Shown: in pieces, positions 1 to 8,155 of the stretch | Layout of the letters: the number at the start of each line of letters is the position of its first letter | Position numbering within the stretch: position 1 is the stretch's first letter | Source: Amycolatopsis solani | GTDB taxonomy: Bacteria > Actinomycetota > Actinomycetes > Mycobacteriales > Pseudonocardiaceae | Direction of reading: 5' to 3' | Assembly (NCBI RefSeq): GCF_033441515.1 | Contig: NZ_JAWQJT010000001.1 | Span: forward strand, 2,666,001 to 2,730,000 | DNA: 64,000 nucleotides | Position numbers and translations under genes: made by a program | Notes under the pieces: generated by a model | Told to the model about the DNA's origin: nothing | Databases searched by the model: none | What the model saw: only the letters and a program-made list of their open reading frames with translations

Positions 1-268
1 AGTCCGGCCCGTCGCCGTTGCCGACCTCTTCGCCGTTGAACAGCATCGGGGCTTCGTCCTTCTCGCCCTCGCCGATCACGACGACACCGCGCATCGACAC
101 GGTCGACACCAGCTGGCGCATCGCGTCGACGGCCGCGCCGTCCCCGCCGATCTTGTCGCCGCGGCCGACCCAGCGACCGGCGGCCATGGCGGCGGCTTCG
201 GTCACCCGGACCAGCTCCATCGCGAGGTTGCGGTCGGGTGCTTCACGACGACGCGGCTCGGTGGACAT
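1..268 (-). CDS. glpX: Class II fructose-1,6-bisphosphatase (partial, N-terminal end)
   Basis: The minus-strand frame begins at an ATG complementary to 266-268 and runs off the window, so about 89 N-terminal residues are visible. They read as a GlpX-type start: a basic leader followed by the conserved stretch [20 protein letters not shown], the [14 protein letters not shown] segment, and [19 protein letters not shown], which carries the metal-binding acidic residues of this family. GlpX hydrolyses fructose-1,6-bisphosphate to fructose-6-phosphate in gluconeogenesis, in the cytoplasm. In mycobacteria glpX lies close to the xse genes, as here. The C-terminal part is outside the window, so completeness cannot be judged. 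Confidence 0.9.
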   Translation of the reverse strand, partial: MSTEPRRREAPDRNLAMELVRVTEAAAMAAGRWVGRGDKIGGDGAAVDAMRQLVSTVSMRGVVVIGEGEKDEAPMLFNGEEVGNGDGPD

Positions 269-352
269 CAGGCCTCCCGGATCGTGGAACTGGCGGGTGA
301 ACAGTCTGTCAGATCCCTGTCCGGTTTCCCGATGCCGCAGACATGGCAAACG

Positions 353-580
353 TCACTGACCGTCGCCGGTTTCGTCCTCCACGGACGCCAGAGCAGCCTC
401 GATGCGCTCGCGCGCGCCTTCGAGATGGCGCTCACAGACCTTCGCGAGCTTCTCGCCCTTCTCCCACAACGCGAGCGACTGCTCGAGGGACAGGCCACCG
501 GCCTCGAGCTCGCGGACGACCTCGACGAGGCGGTCGCGCGCCTGCTCGTAGCCGAGTTCCTCGCTGGGTGCTTCACTCAC
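353..580 (-). CDS. xseB: Exodeoxyribonuclease VII small subunit
   Basis: XseB is the small subunit of exonuclease VII, which degrades single-stranded DNA together with XseA. The 75-residue product contains the typical helical core [20 protein letters not shown] followed by [20 protein letters not shown], and its length is normal for XseB. I chose the GTG at 578-580 over the upstream ATG at 625 because it overlaps the stop of the preceding gene in a GTGA arrangement, the same coupling seen at the other two junctions of this operon. An uncharacterised ORF separates it from xseA, which is unusual. Confidence 0.93.
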   Translation of the reverse strand: MSEAPSEELGYEQARDRLVEVVRELEAGGLSLEQSLALWEKGEKLAKVCERHLEGARERIEAALASVEDETGDGQ

Positions 581-975
581 GCTCGGTGCTCTCCGACCTT
601 CCGGGCTTCCACGCTGTTCGCGCACACTACCGCGCTGGCCATGGCGTGGTCGTACCCGACGAACGCGAGGGCGAACTCCTGCCCGTCACCGTCCGCGATC
701 GCTTCTTCGAGGTTCTCCTGCGCGCCCGCCACCCGCCGCCGGTGGCCCGCGCCCTCGGCGAACCACCAGCGCGGACCGACCTGCATCGACGTCGCTTCGG
801 ACAGCCGGCGCAGCTGCGGGCCCAGGTCGCGGCGGCCGGCGCTGTGGCAGCCGGCGAGCAGCGCCGTCCAGCACTCGGCGGCGGCCCGGTCGGTCCGCAT
901 CGCCTGGTCGAGCAGCGGCCGCGCGCCGAGGCGCCGGGCCGCGTCCACCGTGAGCGGGAGGAACGTCGCTCTCAC
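577..975 (-). CDS. Uncharacterised protein coupled between xseA and xseB
   Basis: This 132-residue protein starts at a GTG that overlaps the xseA stop, and its own stop overlaps the xseB start; both junctions are GTGA. I do not recognise a domain. It looks globular and mostly helical, with two Cys residues near the middle ([20 protein letters not shown]), a Trp pair ([12 protein letters not shown]) and a mixed C-terminal part ([15 protein letters not shown]). No signal peptide or membrane segment is visible. Tight translational coupling on both sides argues that it is a real gene made in step with the exonuclease VII subunits. A role with that enzyme is only an inference from position. Confidence 0.75.
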   Translation of the reverse strand: MRATFLPLTVDAARRLGARPLLDQAMRTDRAAAECWTALLAGCHSAGRRDLGPQLRRLSEATSMQVGPRWWFAEGAGHRRRVAGAQENLEEAIADGDGQEFALAFVGYDHAMASAVVCANSVEARKVGEHRA

Positions 976-2207
976 TCCTGTGCCCCTTCCGCCACCGCGC
1001 CGATCGCGCCGTCACCCACGCGCACGCGCAGGTGAGCACCGGCCTCGACCTCGGAGACGGAGCGGAGTACCTGGAGGTTGCCTTCGGCGTCGACGAACTG
1101 CACGACGGCGTACCCGCGGGCCAGCGTCGCGGCCGGTCCGAGCGCGGTGAGCCGGGCCCGCGCGCTCGCGATCTCGGCCTGGTCCTTGGCGAGCAGGGTC
1201 AGCATGGCGCGGCGCGCGCGTTCGCGGTGGACCTCGACGTCGTCGCGGCGGCGCTGGATCGGGCCGAGCGGGTCGGCCAGCGACGGGCGGCTGCGGATCT
1301 GGTTCAGCAGCCGCACCTGGGTGTCGACCCAGCCGTGCAGCGCGCGGCGCCCGCGGTCGCGCATCTGCCGGACGCGTTCGGTCTCCTCGCGCAGGTCCGG
1401 GACGATCCGCTTGCCCGCGTCGGTCGGGGTCGAACAGCGCAGGTCGGCGACGTAGTCGAGCAGCGGCGTGTCCGGCTCGTGCCCGATCGCGCTGACGACC
1501 GGCGTGCCGGCGGCCGACACCGCGCGGCAGAGCGCCTCGTCGGAAAACGGCAGCAAGTCCTCGACGCTGCCGCCGCCGCGGGCGATGACGATGACGTCGA
1601 CCTCGGGGTCGGCGTCCAGGATCTTCAGCGCGCGCATGACCTGCGGCACTGCCTGCGAGCCCTGGACGGCGGTGTTGAACACCTTGATCCGGACGTGCGG
1701 CCACCGCCCCTGCGCGTTGGCCAGGACGTCCCGCTCGGCCGCCGACGCGCGGCCGGTGATCAGCCCGACGCCCTTGGGCAGGAACGGGATCGGCCGCTTG
1801 CGCTGCGCCGAGAACAGGCCTTCGGCGGTCAGCAGCTTCTTGAGGCGTTCGATCCGGGCCAGCAGCTCACCGATGCCGACCGCGCGGATCTGGTCGGCGC
1901 GCAGGCTGATGGTGCCGCGGCCGAAGAAGAACGACGGCTTCGCGTGCACCACCACGCTCGCGCCTTCGCGCAGCGGCGGCTCCATCTCGCGGATGAGCCA
2001 GTTCGGGCAGGTCACCGACATCGAGACGTCCGCCGACGGGTCGCGCAGGGTCAGGAACGCCGTCTGCGTGTTCGGGCGGGAACTGACCTGCGTGACCTGG
2101 CCTTCGACCCAGACGGCGCCGAGGCGGTGGATCCAGTCGCCGATCTTGCGCGCGACCGTGCGCACCGGCCACGGTTTCTCGGCGGTGCTCGCTTCGGTTT
2201 CGGTCAC
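972..2207 (-). CDS. xseA: Exodeoxyribonuclease VII large subunit
   Basis: XseA is the catalytic large subunit of exonuclease VII, which cuts single-stranded DNA into oligonucleotides in repair. The 411-residue protein has an N-terminal OB-fold (roughly residues 20-115, with VWVEGQVTQVSSRPNTQTAF) and the family core with GVGLITGRASAAERDVL, DVIVIARGGGSVEDLLPFSD and VVSAIGHEPDTPLLDYVADL, the last two being signature blocks. A long charged helical region follows. The GTG start overlaps the stop of the upstream gene (GTGA), so this is the second gene of a four-gene coupled operon. Length is normal. Confidence 0.97.
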   Translation of the reverse strand: MTETEASTAEKPWPVRTVARKIGDWIHRLGAVWVEGQVTQVSSRPNTQTAFLTLRDPSADVSMSVTCPNWLIREMEPPLREGASVVVHAKPSFFFGRGTISLRADQIRAVGIGELLARIERLKKLLTAEGLFSAQRKRPIPFLPKGVGLITGRASAAERDVLANAQGRWPHVRIKVFNTAVQGSQAVPQVMRALKILDADPEVDVIVIARGGGSVEDLLPFSDEALCRAVSAAGTPVVSAIGHEPDTPLLDYVADLRCSTPTDAGKRIVPDLREETERVRQMRDRGRRALHGWVDTQVRLLNQIRSRPSLADPLGPIQRRRDDVEVHRERARRAMLTLLAKDQAEIASARARLTALGPAATLARGYAVVQFVDAEGNLQVLRSVSEVEAGAHLRVRVGDGAIGAVAEGAQE

Positions 2208-2935
2208 TGGCCTTCCGTGCCGTCGCCGGGTTCCCCTTGCTCCCCGGCCTGCTCGGTCTTGCGCGCGTTGGCGATCCGGCGGGACAGCATCCCGGTGAAC
2301 GACGAGCGGTCGGCGTGCGCGCGCTCGTAGTCCAGGATCGTCTCGAGCTGCGGGATCGACAGCTGGCGCAAGCGGGCCCGCAGCTGCGGCAGGGTGAGCT
2401 GGTCGTAGCCGGTCAGCCCGGCCGGCCCCTCGTAGCCGCCGGCGCTGGTCCGTGGCGTCTCGTTCTTCGTCTTCTTGTCGATCGCGGGCGTGCCGGGCTT
2501 GGGCTTGTTGTCTTCCGGGGCGTCGTTCTCGCCGTCGGCGTGGTCCTCGGCCAGCGCGCGCTCCTCGTCGGCCCAGGGATCACCCAGTTCCGCTTCGAGG
2601 TCGGAAAGTGACCCAGGGTGACCGTTGAGTTCCGAACGGGGTTCCGGCACGTCGGCGACCGGCGTCAGGTTCGGCCGCTGGGGCGTGACGTCGAGGTCCT
2701 CGTCGAAGGTCGCCCAGCTCGGCGTGTCCTCGACCGGGCGGAGGCTCGAGAGGGCGTTGTCGCCCTTGATCGCCAGCTCGGTGACGTGCTGCTGGACTCG
2801 CATGGACGCTTGCAGCACCTGGCTGACGACGGTCACCGGGAGCCCGGCGAGCTGACGGGGGAAGTCACGAACCCGCTCGGCGGTGGAGACAGCGAGGCCC
2901 GCGGCGACCCGGAGGGGGAGCGGGAATGGCTTCAT
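2204..2935 (-). CDS. Lipid droplet-associated protein (Rv1109c-like)
   Basis: The 243-residue product begins MKPFPLPLRVAAGLAVSTAE and continues with LAGLPVTVVSQVLQASMRVQ and LAIKGDNALSSLRPVEDTP. This layout is that of actinobacterial proteins annotated as lipid droplet-associated and of M. tuberculosis Rv1109c, which also lies upstream of xseA. After a short amphipathic N-terminal region the middle is acidic and probably disordered; the C-terminus (LTLPQLRARLRQLSIPQLE) forms helices ending in a basic tail. I chose the ATG at 2933-2935; upstream Met codons add no conserved residues. Its stop overlaps the xseA GTG. It is divergent from ispH, so the promoter lies in 2936-3075. Confidence 0.85.
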   Translation of the reverse strand: MKPFPLPLRVAAGLAVSTAERVRDFPRQLAGLPVTVVSQVLQASMRVQQHVTELAIKGDNALSSLRPVEDTPSWATFDEDLDVTPQRPNLTPVADVPEPRSELNGHPGSLSDLEAELGDPWADEERALAEDHADGENDAPEDNKPKPGTPAIDKKTKNETPRTSAGGYEGPAGLTGYDQLTLPQLRARLRQLSIPQLETILDYERAHADRSSFTGMLSRRIANARKTEQAGEQGEPGDGTEGQ

Positions 2936-3075
2936 ACGTCTAGCCTGCCGCATGTCCGCCATCCTGCCCAACCGAAAGGGTGAGTTCGGGCGCGTTGCGT
3001 GACCCCGGGCACAGGACGAAGCTCACCCGAAAGGGACTTCGAGGTCGGCTCCGGCCTGCCCGTACCCTGGGTGCC

Positions 3076-4071
3076 ATGAGTTCAGCGAGTCCCGGAATCG
3101 AGCCCGCGGGTACCCCGACGATCACCGGAACCGCCTCCGGCAAGAGGGTGCTGCTCGCCAAACCACGTGGTTACTGCGCCGGTGTGGACCGGGCGGTGAT
3201 CGCCGTCGAGAAGGCCCTCGAGGTCTACGGCGCCCCGGTGTACGTCCGCAAGGAGATCGTGCACAACAAGCACGTGGTCGAGACGCTGCGCGAGCGCGGC
3301 GCGATCTTCGTCGACGAGACGTCCGAGGTGCCCGAAGGCGCGCTCGTGGTCTTCTCCGCCCACGGCGTCTCGCCGATGGTGCACCAGGAGGCCGCGGACC
3401 GGAACCTGCGCACGATCGACGCGACCTGTCCCCTGGTGACGAAGGTGCACAAGGAGGTCAACCGGTTCGCGAACGACGACTACGACATCCTGCTGATCGG
3501 TCACGAGGGCCACGAAGAGGTCGAGGGCACGGCCGGCGAGGCACCGGACAAGGTCCAGCTGGTCGACAAGGCCGAGGACGTCGACAAGGTCGAGGTGCGC
3601 GACCCGTCGAAGGTGATCTGGCTGTCCCAGACGACGCTGTCGGTCGACGAGACGATGGAGCGCGTCGACCAGCTCCGCGAGCGCTTCCCGGGTCTGGCGG
3701 ACCCGCCCAGCGACGACATCTGCTACGCGACGACGAACCGGCAGGTCGCGGTCAAGGCGATGGCCGCCGAGTGCGACCTGGTGCTGGTGGTCGGCTCGAC
3801 GAACTCGTCCAACTCGAAGCGCCTGGTCGAGGTGGCGCTGAAGGCCGGCGCGCGGGCGTCGTACCTGGTCGACTTCGCGCACGAGGTCGACGAGGCGTGG
3901 CTGTCCGGGGTGACGACGGTGGGGGTCACGTCCGGGGCGTCGGTGCCGGACGAGCTGGTCATGCAGCTGCTGGAGTGGCTGGCCGAGCGGGGCTACGGCG
4001 ACGTCGACGAGGTGACGACGGCGAACGAGAAGATCACCTTCGCGCCGCCCAAGGAGCTGCGGAAGGTCTGA
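3076..4071 (+). CDS. ispH: 4-hydroxy-3-methylbut-2-enyl diphosphate reductase
   Basis: IspH (LytB) carries out the last step of the MEP pathway, reducing HMBPP to IPP and DMAPP with an iron-sulfur cluster. The three cluster-binding Cys are visible at about residues 34 ([10 protein letters not shown]), 118 ([11 protein letters not shown]) and 216 ([11 protein letters not shown]). Other family blocks are [17 protein letters not shown] and [11 protein letters not shown]. The start is the ATG at 3076; a longer frame back to 2980 has only atypical, Arg-rich sequence. The 331-residue length is normal. It is followed by a hairpin terminator and faces the DUF6542 gene, as in M. tuberculosis Rv1110-Rv1111c. 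Confidence 0.97.
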   Translation: MSSASPGIEPAGTPTITGTASGKRVLLAKPRGYCAGVDRAVIAVEKALEVYGAPVYVRKEIVHNKHVVETLRERGAIFVDETSEVPEGALVVFSAHGVSPMVHQEAADRNLRTIDATCPLVTKVHKEVNRFANDDYDILLIGHEGHEEVEGTAGEAPDKVQLVDKAEDVDKVEVRDPSKVIWLSQTTLSVDETMERVDQLRERFPGLADPPSDDICYATTNRQVAVKAMAAECDLVLVVGSTNSSNSKRLVEVALKAGARASYLVDFAHEVDEAWLSGVTTVGVTSGASVPDELVMQLLEWLAERGYGDVDEVTTANEKITFAPPKELRKV

Positions 4072-4083
4072 GTTCCGGACAGG

Positions 4084-4123
4084 AAAACGGCGGTCGCCCC
4101 CTTGCGCGGGCAACCGCCGTTTT
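4084..4123. terminator. Bidirectional hairpin between ispH and the DUF6542 gene
   Basis: Inverted arms of 11 bp (4084-4094 and 4113-4123) start with AAAA and end with TTTT, so the stem has a T-tract on either strand. It lies between two convergent genes. Confidence 0.75.
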
Positions 4124-4129
4124 CGCTGT

Positions 4130-5002
4130 TCAGCGCTCTTCGTCGTCCCAGGGACGGTTCCGCCGCGGCGGCGGCGCACCCTGTCCACGAGCCGGCCGCC
4201 GGGGCGGCGGAGCGTCCCGGCCGTCTTCGGGTGGCCGCGGACGACGTCGCGGAGCATCCCCGCGGGGCTCGCGACGGCGCGGGTCGGCGTCATCCGGCCG
4301 CGGACGCCGGTTCGACGGCGGCGGCTTCCGGGCACCGGGTTCACGTTCGGCGGGCGCGCGCGGCGTACGGCGTTCACCTTCGGCAGGCGGACGCGGCCGC
4401 CGAGGCGGTTCACCGTCCCGGCCCCGTCGAGGCGGCACCGGCGTCTGCCCGGTCCGGTTCGCCCCCGCCGGCCGCGGCCGGCTCGGCCGGGGCTGCTCGT
4501 CGTCCTCGTCGGGACGGCGGACGGCCTTGCCCTTCTTGGGGGCGTCCGGGTCGCGCTCGCGGAAGATGCGGACGAAGCCGATCAGCAGTGTGATGCCGGT
4601 GGTGATGGCCATCATGGGGAAGCTGTTGATCAGCGGGCTGCCGATGTTCAACGCCTTGGCCAGCATGTCGTCGCCCTGCGACCCCGAGGTCAGCAGGATC
4701 ACGCCGGGCACGGTGACGGCCAGCACGAGCGGCGGCATCACCATCGGCCCGAACAGGCCCCGCCGCCGCACCGCGCAGACCGCGATCACGGCCCCGGCGA
4801 TGTAGCAGACGACGAAGACCACGGGAATGTTCGCCTGGCTCGGCTTGCCGAGGAGGGCGCCCACGACCGCCAGGACGAGGCCGACCAGAACCGCCGCCCA
4901 CCACGGCAGTCCGCGCCTCGAACCGACGACAGGACGCTCATCCCACGGCACGGGGACGTCGTCGGCATCTGGATCGCTCTGGCGATCGCGAATCGCGGTC
5001 AC
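4130..5002 (-). CDS. DUF6542-type membrane protein (Rv1111c-like)
   Basis: The 290-residue protein has three to four membrane segments in its first half (LPWWAAVLVGLVLAVVGALL; NIPVVFVVCYIAGAVIAVC; MVMPPLVLAVTVPGVILLT; SFPMMAITTGITLLIGFVRI) and then a long hydrophilic tail of about 140 residues rich in Arg, Pro, Asp and Gly that is probably disordered. The order of ispH, this gene and ychF matches M. tuberculosis Rv1110-Rv1112 except that repair genes lie between here. I chose the GTG at 5000-5002 (VTAIRDRQSDPD) because upstream codons are Arg/Cys-rich and look non-coding. Function is unknown. Confidence 0.8.
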   Translation of the reverse strand: MTAIRDRQSDPDADDVPVPWDERPVVGSRRGLPWWAAVLVGLVLAVVGALLGKPSQANIPVVFVVCYIAGAVIAVCAVRRRGLFGPMVMPPLVLAVTVPGVILLTSGSQGDDMLAKALNIGSPLINSFPMMAITTGITLLIGFVRIFRERDPDAPKKGKAVRRPDEDDEQPRPSRPRPAGANRTGQTPVPPRRGRDGEPPRRPRPPAEGERRTPRAPAEREPGARKPPPSNRRPRPDDADPRRREPRGDAPRRRPRPPEDGRDAPPPRRPARGQGAPPPRRNRPWDDEER

Positions 5003-5866
5003 AGGGCAACACCGTATCTCGTGGTTGTGAAGATCTTGCCAGCACCGCCGCCGACGTGGGGCTAAAGCCACCCGGCGGCATGATCCGGCGGCTCGGGAGG
5101 AGCGCACGGTGACGGTGGTGGCGACCTTCGCCACGAGTGTTCAGGCGACCGGGGGTGGAGGGGCGCGGGGTGGCTTCGAGGGGCGCGCGTGGGCTCGGGT
5201 GACCACCGGTTGTGCCTGGTCACGGGCGGCCGTGCGGGCTCGCTGTCCCTCGCGGGCTGCCGCGCGGCGGGCTGCCGCGCGGCTGGGCCGCCGGTCGCTG
5301 GGTGCCGGCCACCGGGCCACCGGGCCACCGGGCTTGCCGAACCGTTCGCTCGCCGCGCAGCAGGGCCTCCGAGCCGCGGGCCCACCGGGCGAGCCGTGGG
5401 GCTCGCCGGGCCGCTGTGCGGCCGACCGGCAGTCTCGCGCCACCGCGCCACGGGCTCTCGCGCCGCCGGGGCCACCGGCTCCCGCGCCACGGGCTCTCGC
5501 GCCGCCGGGCCACCGTGCCACCGGCTCCCGCGCCACCGCGCCGCTGGGCCGTGCAGCCTGCCGGATCGAATGGGCTCGCCCCAACCGCTGGCTCGTCGCG
5601 CCGCGGAGCTGGCCGTGGCTGGGCTGCCGAGGCGTGGGGCCCGCCCGGCCGACCGGGCTCATTGAGCCGCTGGCTCGCCGCGCCGCAAGGGTCGCCGAGC
5701 CGTGCTGCCGAGCCGCGGCGCCGCTGAGCCATGCTGCCGAGCAGCGGGGCCGCCGAGCCGCGGAGCCGCCGAGTCGCGTGGATGCCGAGCCGCTGGGTCG
5801 AGCGGGCTAGTGGCTCTGCTCGCCGGTCGCCGGGTCCTCGCGCCCACCCGGACGCCAGTCGCTCTC
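5003..5866. repeat. Gene-free GC-rich tract of degenerate repeats
   Basis: No credible gene lies between the DUF6542 start and the rmuC stop. From about 5230 to 5815 the sequence is built of short imperfect repeats around GCCGCGCGGCGGGCT, CCACCGGG and GCCGAGCCG. A 27-bp exact direct repeat occurs at 5444-5470 and 5483-5509, and a 20-bp one at 5471-5490 and 5517-5536. Long open frames exist in most frames on both strands, but they translate to low-complexity Ala/Arg/Pro/Gly sequence with no domain. The DUF6542 promoter should lie at the left edge. Confidence 0.7.
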
Positions 5867-6781
5867 TCAGCTCGCTGCCAGTTCGTCCCCCTTCCGCACC
5901 GTCGGCACCGGCGCCGGACTGCCCGACGCCTCCGACAACGGCGCCACCGTCGCCCGGAACGTCTCCAGGGCCTCCAGCTCCCGCCGCCGGGCCGAAAGGA
6001 ATCGCTGGAGGTGCGTGCTCGACAGGTTCAACGCCTCCACCGCACCGCCGGCCGCGCGGTGGGCGGCTGCCGCCCCCGCTCGGACCTGCTCGACGTCCGC
6101 TTCCAGCGTCCGGTCGCTCGCCGCGAAGAGGGCTGCCGAGGCCAGGACGCCGAAGCCCGTCGGGCCGCACAGGAAGACCCGGCGGTCGATCAGCCACCTC
6201 AGCAGCTCCGGGTCCGTGTCCATCGCCGCGACCACCGCCGCGTCCGACGGGACGAACATGATCGTGCCGTAGATCGCGTCCGCCCAGCGCTGGTAGCCCT
6301 TGCCCGCCAGGTCGGCCGCGCGGGAGCGGATCTGGCGCACGTGCGCGCGCAACGCGTCGATCCGCTCGTCCGGGTCGTCGGTCTCCACCGCCTCCGACCA
6401 CGTCGCCATGCTCGCCTTCGCGTCGACCGGCACCGTGCGGCCGCCGCCCACGCGCAGCACCATGTCCGGTTTCGCCGCGCCGCCGCCCGCCAGGTCGGTC
6501 TGGAGCGTGAAGTGGAGGTCTTCGCGCAGGCCGAGCGCGCGCGCCGTCTCGACCAGCACCTGCTCGCCCAGCTCGCCGCGCCCGCTGATCGACGCGAACG
6601 CCACCTCGTAGCGCCGCAGCGCGAGCTGCTGCTGGTCCGCCTTCGCCCGCTCGGCCGCCACCAGCCGGGCCGCCGCGTCCGCCCGGCGCATCCCGTCGTT
6701 GTACAGCCGCCACAGCACCGCGACGGCGACGAGCAGCAGGACCGCCAGCACGATCGCCGCGGTGGTCAGCACTGTCGCCAC
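5867..6781 (-). CDS. rmuC: RmuC-family DNA recombination protein
   Basis: The 304-residue protein has an N-terminal membrane anchor (residues 4-22, VLTTAAIVLAVLLLVAVAV), a coiled-coil-like stretch and the RmuC nuclease-like domain: GRGELGEQVLVETARALGL, KPDMVLRVGGGRTVPVDAKA, IRSRAADLAGKGYQ, and AIYGTIMFVPSDAAVVAA. RmuC limits recombination at inverted repeats in E. coli. The family resembles PD-(D/E)XK nucleases; the PDMV and VDAKA segments would be the catalytic region. I chose the GTG at 6779-6781 since it places the membrane anchor at the N-terminus. It is divergent from sbcD, another gene linked to palindrome stability. Confidence 0.92.
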   Translation of the reverse strand: MATVLTTAAIVLAVLLLVAVAVLWRLYNDGMRRADAAARLVAAERAKADQQQLALRRYEVAFASISGRGELGEQVLVETARALGLREDLHFTLQTDLAGGGAAKPDMVLRVGGGRTVPVDAKASMATWSEAVETDDPDERIDALRAHVRQIRSRAADLAGKGYQRWADAIYGTIMFVPSDAAVVAAMDTDPELLRWLIDRRVFLCGPTGFGVLASAALFAASDRTLEADVEQVRAGAAAAHRAAGGAVEALNLSSTHLQRFLSARRRELEALETFRATVAPLSEASGSPAPVPTVRKGDELAAS

Positions 6782-6930
6782 TTCGTCTCCTCCCTCCGGC
6801 CGGAATCGGACCGCGGGGACATCATGGCGGACCCCACCGACAAAAACCGCACCCGAACCGTCGCTCTCGGTAGCTGACCTGCGAACACATCGATTCCGCG
6901 CAGGGCGTGTCCGAACCGGCACGCTCGTGT

Positions 6931-6946
6931 TAGTACACACGTTCGA
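6931..6946 (+). promoter_or_regulatory. Possible LexA (SOS) box upstream of sbcD
   Basis: TAGTACACACGTTCGA matches the actinobacterial SOS consensus TCGAAC-N4-GTTCGA at 10 of 12 fixed positions, with one perfect half-site. It ends 57 bp before the sbcD GTG, in the divergent rmuC/sbcD region. Binding is inferred from the match only. Confidence 0.4.
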
Positions 6947-7003
6947 GTGAGCGGGCGGCGAGCCTCCGGGTTTTCGTCGGTGCCCGGTCGTACCTTGGCC
7001 ACC

Positions 7004-8155
7004 GTGAGATTCCTGCACACCTCCGACTGGCACATCGGCCGCACGTTCCACGGCGCCGATCTGCTCGCGGAACAGGAAGCGGTGCTCGGGCACCTCGCCG
7101 ACCTCGTGGCCGGCGAGGCGATCGACGCCGTCCTGGTGTCAGGCGACGTCTACGACCGCGCGGTGCCCTCCGCCGAGGCCGTCCGGGTGGCCACCGCGGC
7201 CGTCGCCCGGATCCGCGCGGCCGGCGCCCAGCTGGTCGTCACGCCCGGCAACCACGACTCCGCGCCCCGGCTCGGCGCCTTCGCGGAGTTCGCCGCGGCG
7301 GGCGGCCTGCACCTGCGCACCACCGTCGGCGGGCTGGCCGAACCGGTGCTGCTCGACGACGACCACGGGCCGGTCGCCGTCTACGGCATCCCTTACCTGG
7401 AACCGGAACCGGCCCGGCACGCGCTGGGCGTGCCGGAGGCGCGCGGCCACACCGGCGTGCTCACCGAGGCCATGCGCCGGATCCGCGCGGATCTCGCGAA
7501 CCGGCCGGGCACGCGGTCGGTCGTGCTCGCGCACGCGTTCGTCACCGGCGGCGAGCCGACCGATTCCGAGCGGACGATCGCGGTCGGCGGCGTCGAGCAG
7601 GTGCCCGGCTCGGTCTTCGACGGCGTCGACTACGTGGCCCTCGGCCACCTCCACGGGCCACAGACGCTCGCCGAGCACCTCCGCTACTCCGGCAGCCCGC
7701 TGGCGTACTCGTTCTCCGAAGCGCGCCAACGGAAATCGGTCTGGCTGGTCGACCTGGACGCCGGCGGCCTCGGCGAGGTGCGCAGGCACGAACTGCCCGT
7801 GCCGCGCGCGCTCGCCACGCTCGAAGGCGAGATCGAGGACCTCCTGAAGGACCCGGCGCACGACGCCCACCTCGGTCACTTCCTTTCGATCACGGTCACC
7901 GACCGGGTCCGCCCGGTGGACGCGATGCGGCGCCTGCGCGAGCGCTTCCCGTACGCGGTGCACCTCGAATGGGAGCCCGCCGGCGGCCACGGCGGCGCCC
8001 CGCTGCGCTACTCCGAAGCCGTCCGCGGCCGGTCGGACATCGAGATCTCGCGCAGCTTCCTCGACGACTGCCGCGGTGCCCCGCCGACCGGGAGCGAAGA
8101 GCAGCTCCTGTTCAAGGCACTGGAAGCGGCCGACCGGGGGGCCCTCGCGAAATGA
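7004..8155 (+). CDS. sbcD: Exonuclease SbcD (Mre11-like)
   Basis: SbcD is the Mre11-type nuclease of the SbcCD complex, which opens hairpins and trims DNA ends. The N-terminus carries the metallophosphoesterase motifs in order: FLHTSDWHIG, VLVSGDVYDRAVPS, VVTPGNHDS, VVLAHAFVTGGE and YVALGHLHGPQ. The capping and C-terminal domains follow, for a total of 383 residues. The GTG at 7004 puts the first motif at residue 2 and is preferred over a start at 6947. The stop overlaps the sbcC ATG (ATGA), so the two subunits are translationally coupled. A possible LexA box lies just upstream. Confidence 0.96.
   Translation: MRFLHTSDWHIGRTFHGADLLAEQEAVLGHLADLVAGEAIDAVLVSGDVYDRAVPSAEAVRVATAAVARIRAAGAQLVVTPGNHDSAPRLGAFAEFAAAGGLHLRTTVGGLAEPVLLDDDHGPVAVYGIPYLEPEPARHALGVPEARGHTGVLTEAMRRIRADLANRPGTRSVVLAHAFVTGGEPTDSERTIAVGGVEQVPGSVFDGVDYVALGHLHGPQTLAEHLRYSGSPLAYSFSEARQRKSVWLVDLDAGGLGEVRRHELPVPRALATLEGEIEDLLKDPAHDAHLGHFLSITVTDRVRPVDAMRRLRERFPYAVHLEWEPAGGHGGAPLRYSEAVRGRSDIEISRSFLDDCRGAPPTGSEEQLLFKALEAADRGALAK

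Noticed and set aside
5109..5810. Plus-strand frame of 233 codons in the repeat tract
   Set aside because: Only repeated Arg/Ala/Pro/Gly, no ribosome site, and equally long frames exist on the other strand.
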